Shown here: one piece after another, positions 30,994-32,166 of the stretch
How the letters are laid out: each line of letters opens with the position of its first letter
Numbering within the stretch: the stretch's first letter is position 1
NCBI GenBank assembly: GCA_937872095.1
Contig: CALMNW010000036.1
Location: 1 to 32,166 of the forward strand
DNA length: 32,166 nt
Source of the DNA: an uncultured Verrucomicrobiota bacterium
Lineage (GTDB): Bacteria > Verrucomicrobiota > Kiritimatiellia > CAIQIC01 > Lenti-01
Direction: 5' to 3'
Position numbers and translations under genes: made by a program
Notes under the pieces: generated by a model
Database searches by the model: none
Told to the model about the DNA's origin: nothing
The model's input: the letters and a program-made list of their open reading frames with translations, nothing else

Positions 30994-32166
30994 CTAGAAC
31001 GTCAGCCCGGCGCTCGCCAGCCGGCGGCCCAATTCCTCCAGCACGCGCGCGTCGTCCGCGCGCCCCGCCGATTCGAACGTCGCGCCGAAGCGCAGGAAGG
31101 CGCCCGCATCGTCCCACGGCACCGTGGAAATGCAATGCTCCTTGATAAGATATTGCGAGGCTTCCTCCGCGTTGGCGAACGTCCGCCCGCCTGCGGCGCC
31201 CTTCGGCGCCGGCACGTAGAGATAGAACGTCCCGCCCGGCATCTTCGCCTTGAAGCCCGCCGCCTTCAGGACCTTCACCAGGCCGCGCAGACGCTGCTGG
31301 TAGTGCGCGCGGATCTTTTCCGAAAGCCGGACGTCCGCGATGCCCGCGCAGGCCGCGATCTGGATCGCCTTGAACTGGCCGCTATCGACGTTGTCCTTCA
31401 CTTCGGCCAGCGCCGCCACGACCCGCGCCGAACCCGCCGCGAAGCCCAGCCGCCAGCCGGTCATGTTGTAGCTCTTGCTCATGGAGTGCAGCTCGATCGC
31501 CGCCTCCTTGCCGCCCGGCCGCGACAGGATCGACAGCCGCGGCCGCCCGTAGATCAGCGTCGCGTAGGCCGCGTCCTGCACGATCAGGATATTATGCCGC
31601 TGGGCGAAGGCGATCAGCTCGTCGAAGAACGCCTCCGTCGCCGCCGTGCCCGTCGGGTTGTTCGGGTAATTGACGTAGAACAGCTTCACCTTCGACAGAT
31701 CCGTCTGTTCCAGCGCCTTCAGGTCCGGGAAAAAGCCGTTCTTCGCCAGCAGCGGCACCGGAATCACGGTCCCGCCCAAGTACTTGGCATGGGTCGCCAG
31801 CACGGGATAGCCCGGGATCGTCGCCAGCACCGCGTCGCCCGGATTCACGAAGCACAGCGGCAGCATCGCCAGCGCCGGCTTCGAGCCGATCGTGTGGTTG
31901 ATTTCCGTCGCCGGGTCCAGGTCCGTCACGCCGAAGAAATCGGCCATGTACTTCGCCGCCGCCGTCTTGAATTCCGCGATGCCGTTGTCCGCGTAGCCGC
32001 GGTTCGCCGGATCGTCCACGGCCTTCTTCAGCGCCTGGCGGATCGCCCGGGGCGCCATCTGGTCCGGCTCGCCGACGCCGAAATCGAGCATTTCCACGCC
32101 CGGATGGGCTTCCTTGGCCGCCCGCTTCGCCCGCTTGATCTTCTCGAACTTGTAGATCGCCGTGCT
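30994..32166 (-). CDS. dapL: PLP-dependent aminotransferase, probable LL-diaminopimelate aminotransferase (5' end outside window)
   Basis: At least 390 residues are visible; the reading frame stays open to the right edge, so the true start lies beyond 32166. It is a fold-type I aminotransferase: LDFGVGEPD near the N-terminus, YPNNPTGTAA, and the Schiff-base lysine in SMSKSYNMTGWRLGF are present. GYADNGIAEFKTAAAKYM and the overall layout resemble DapL, which converts tetrahydrodipicolinate directly to LL-diaminopimelate for lysine and peptidoglycan. Aspartate-type aminotransferases are the alternative. The gene is followed by the ACT protein, a likely sensor of the same pathway. DapL is common in the PVC group and some anaerobes, which fits the other signs. 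Confidence 0.78.
   Translation of the reverse strand, partial: STAIYKFEKIKRAKRAAKEAHPGVEMLDFGVGEPDQMAPRAIRQALKKAVDDPANRGYADNGIAEFKTAAAKYMADFFGVTDLDPATEINHTIGSKPALAMLPLCFVNPGDAVLATIPGYPVLATHAKYLGGTVIPVPLLAKNGFFPDLKALEQTDLSKVKLFYVNYPNNPTGTAATEAFFDELIAFAQRHNILIVQDAAYATLIYGRPRLSILSRPGGKEAAIELHSMSKSYNMTGWRLGFAAGSARVVAALAEVKDNVDSGQFKAIQIAACAGIADVRLSEKIRAHYQQRLRGLVKVLKAAGFKAKMPGGTFYLYVPAPKGAAGGRTFANAEEASQYLIKEHCISTVPWDDAGAFLRFGATFESAGRADDARVLEELGRRLASAGLTF

Overview
This is a GC-rich bacterial chromosomal segment with 27 protein-coding genes, densely packed in a few operons. No rRNA, tRNA, CRISPR array, insertion sequence or phage gene was seen. The gene content suggests a Gram-negative-type, largely anaerobic bacterium. 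There is an outer-membrane beta-barrel, lipoproteins and a periplasmic polysaccharide exporter. There is also a 2-oxoacid:ferredoxin oxidoreductase, an electron-transfer flavoprotein with its own ferredoxin domain, and a NIF-type NifU/NifS pair used as Fe-S machinery without any nitrogenase gene in view. A probable LL-diaminopimelate aminotransferase at the right edge and the palindromic TTCCAC/GTGGAA repeats between operons would fit the Planctomycetes-Verrucomicrobia-Chlamydiae group (for example Kiritimatiellota), but that placement is inference.

Layout. (1) 149-10901, minus strand: a surface-polysaccharide export operon (BamE-like lipoprotein, beta-barrel, OPX/Wza-like exporter, Wzc-like BY-kinase, WbaP-like sugar-phosphate transferase). 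It runs without a break into the three genes of a molybdenum hydroxylase of the xanthine dehydrogenase family; the last four genes are joined by three 4-nt ATGA overlaps. (2) 11041-17150, minus: ferredoxin subunit, alpha subunit and a beta-gamma fusion of a VOR-type 2-oxoacid:ferredoxin oxidoreductase, then an acyl-CoA dehydrogenase and an EtfB/ferredoxin-EtfA pair. Together they look like a redox module that links branched-chain 2-oxoacid or acyl-CoA oxidation to ferredoxin. (3) 17370-21369, minus: a potABCD-type ABC importer ending in a long hairpin terminator. (4) 21581-26955, plus, diverging from pot: a secreted protein with two similar NTF2-like halves, a glycosyltransferase-methyltransferase fusion, and a large GT-C-like membrane protein coupled to it. 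(5) 26934-29758, minus: nifU-nifS-maf, with maf overlapping the end of the GT-C-like gene tail to tail. (6) 29834-32166, minus: a family 2 glycosyltransferase, a tandem-ACT protein and an aminotransferase cut by the window edge.

How the genes fit together. The polysaccharide genes would initiate a lipid-linked glycan, control chain length and export the polymer, but no flippase, polymerase or dedicated assembly glycosyltransferases are next to them. The VOR product (a branched or straight acyl-CoA) is a plausible substrate for the acyl-CoA dehydrogenase, whose electrons would pass to the ferredoxin-bearing ETF. I see no obviously new defence or mobile system. The most unusual points are the Mo-hydroxylase attached to the export operon, the predicted ferredoxin-ETF module beside VOR, the DPM1-like fusion coupled to a GT-C-like protein, and a family of nested palindromes at operon ends.
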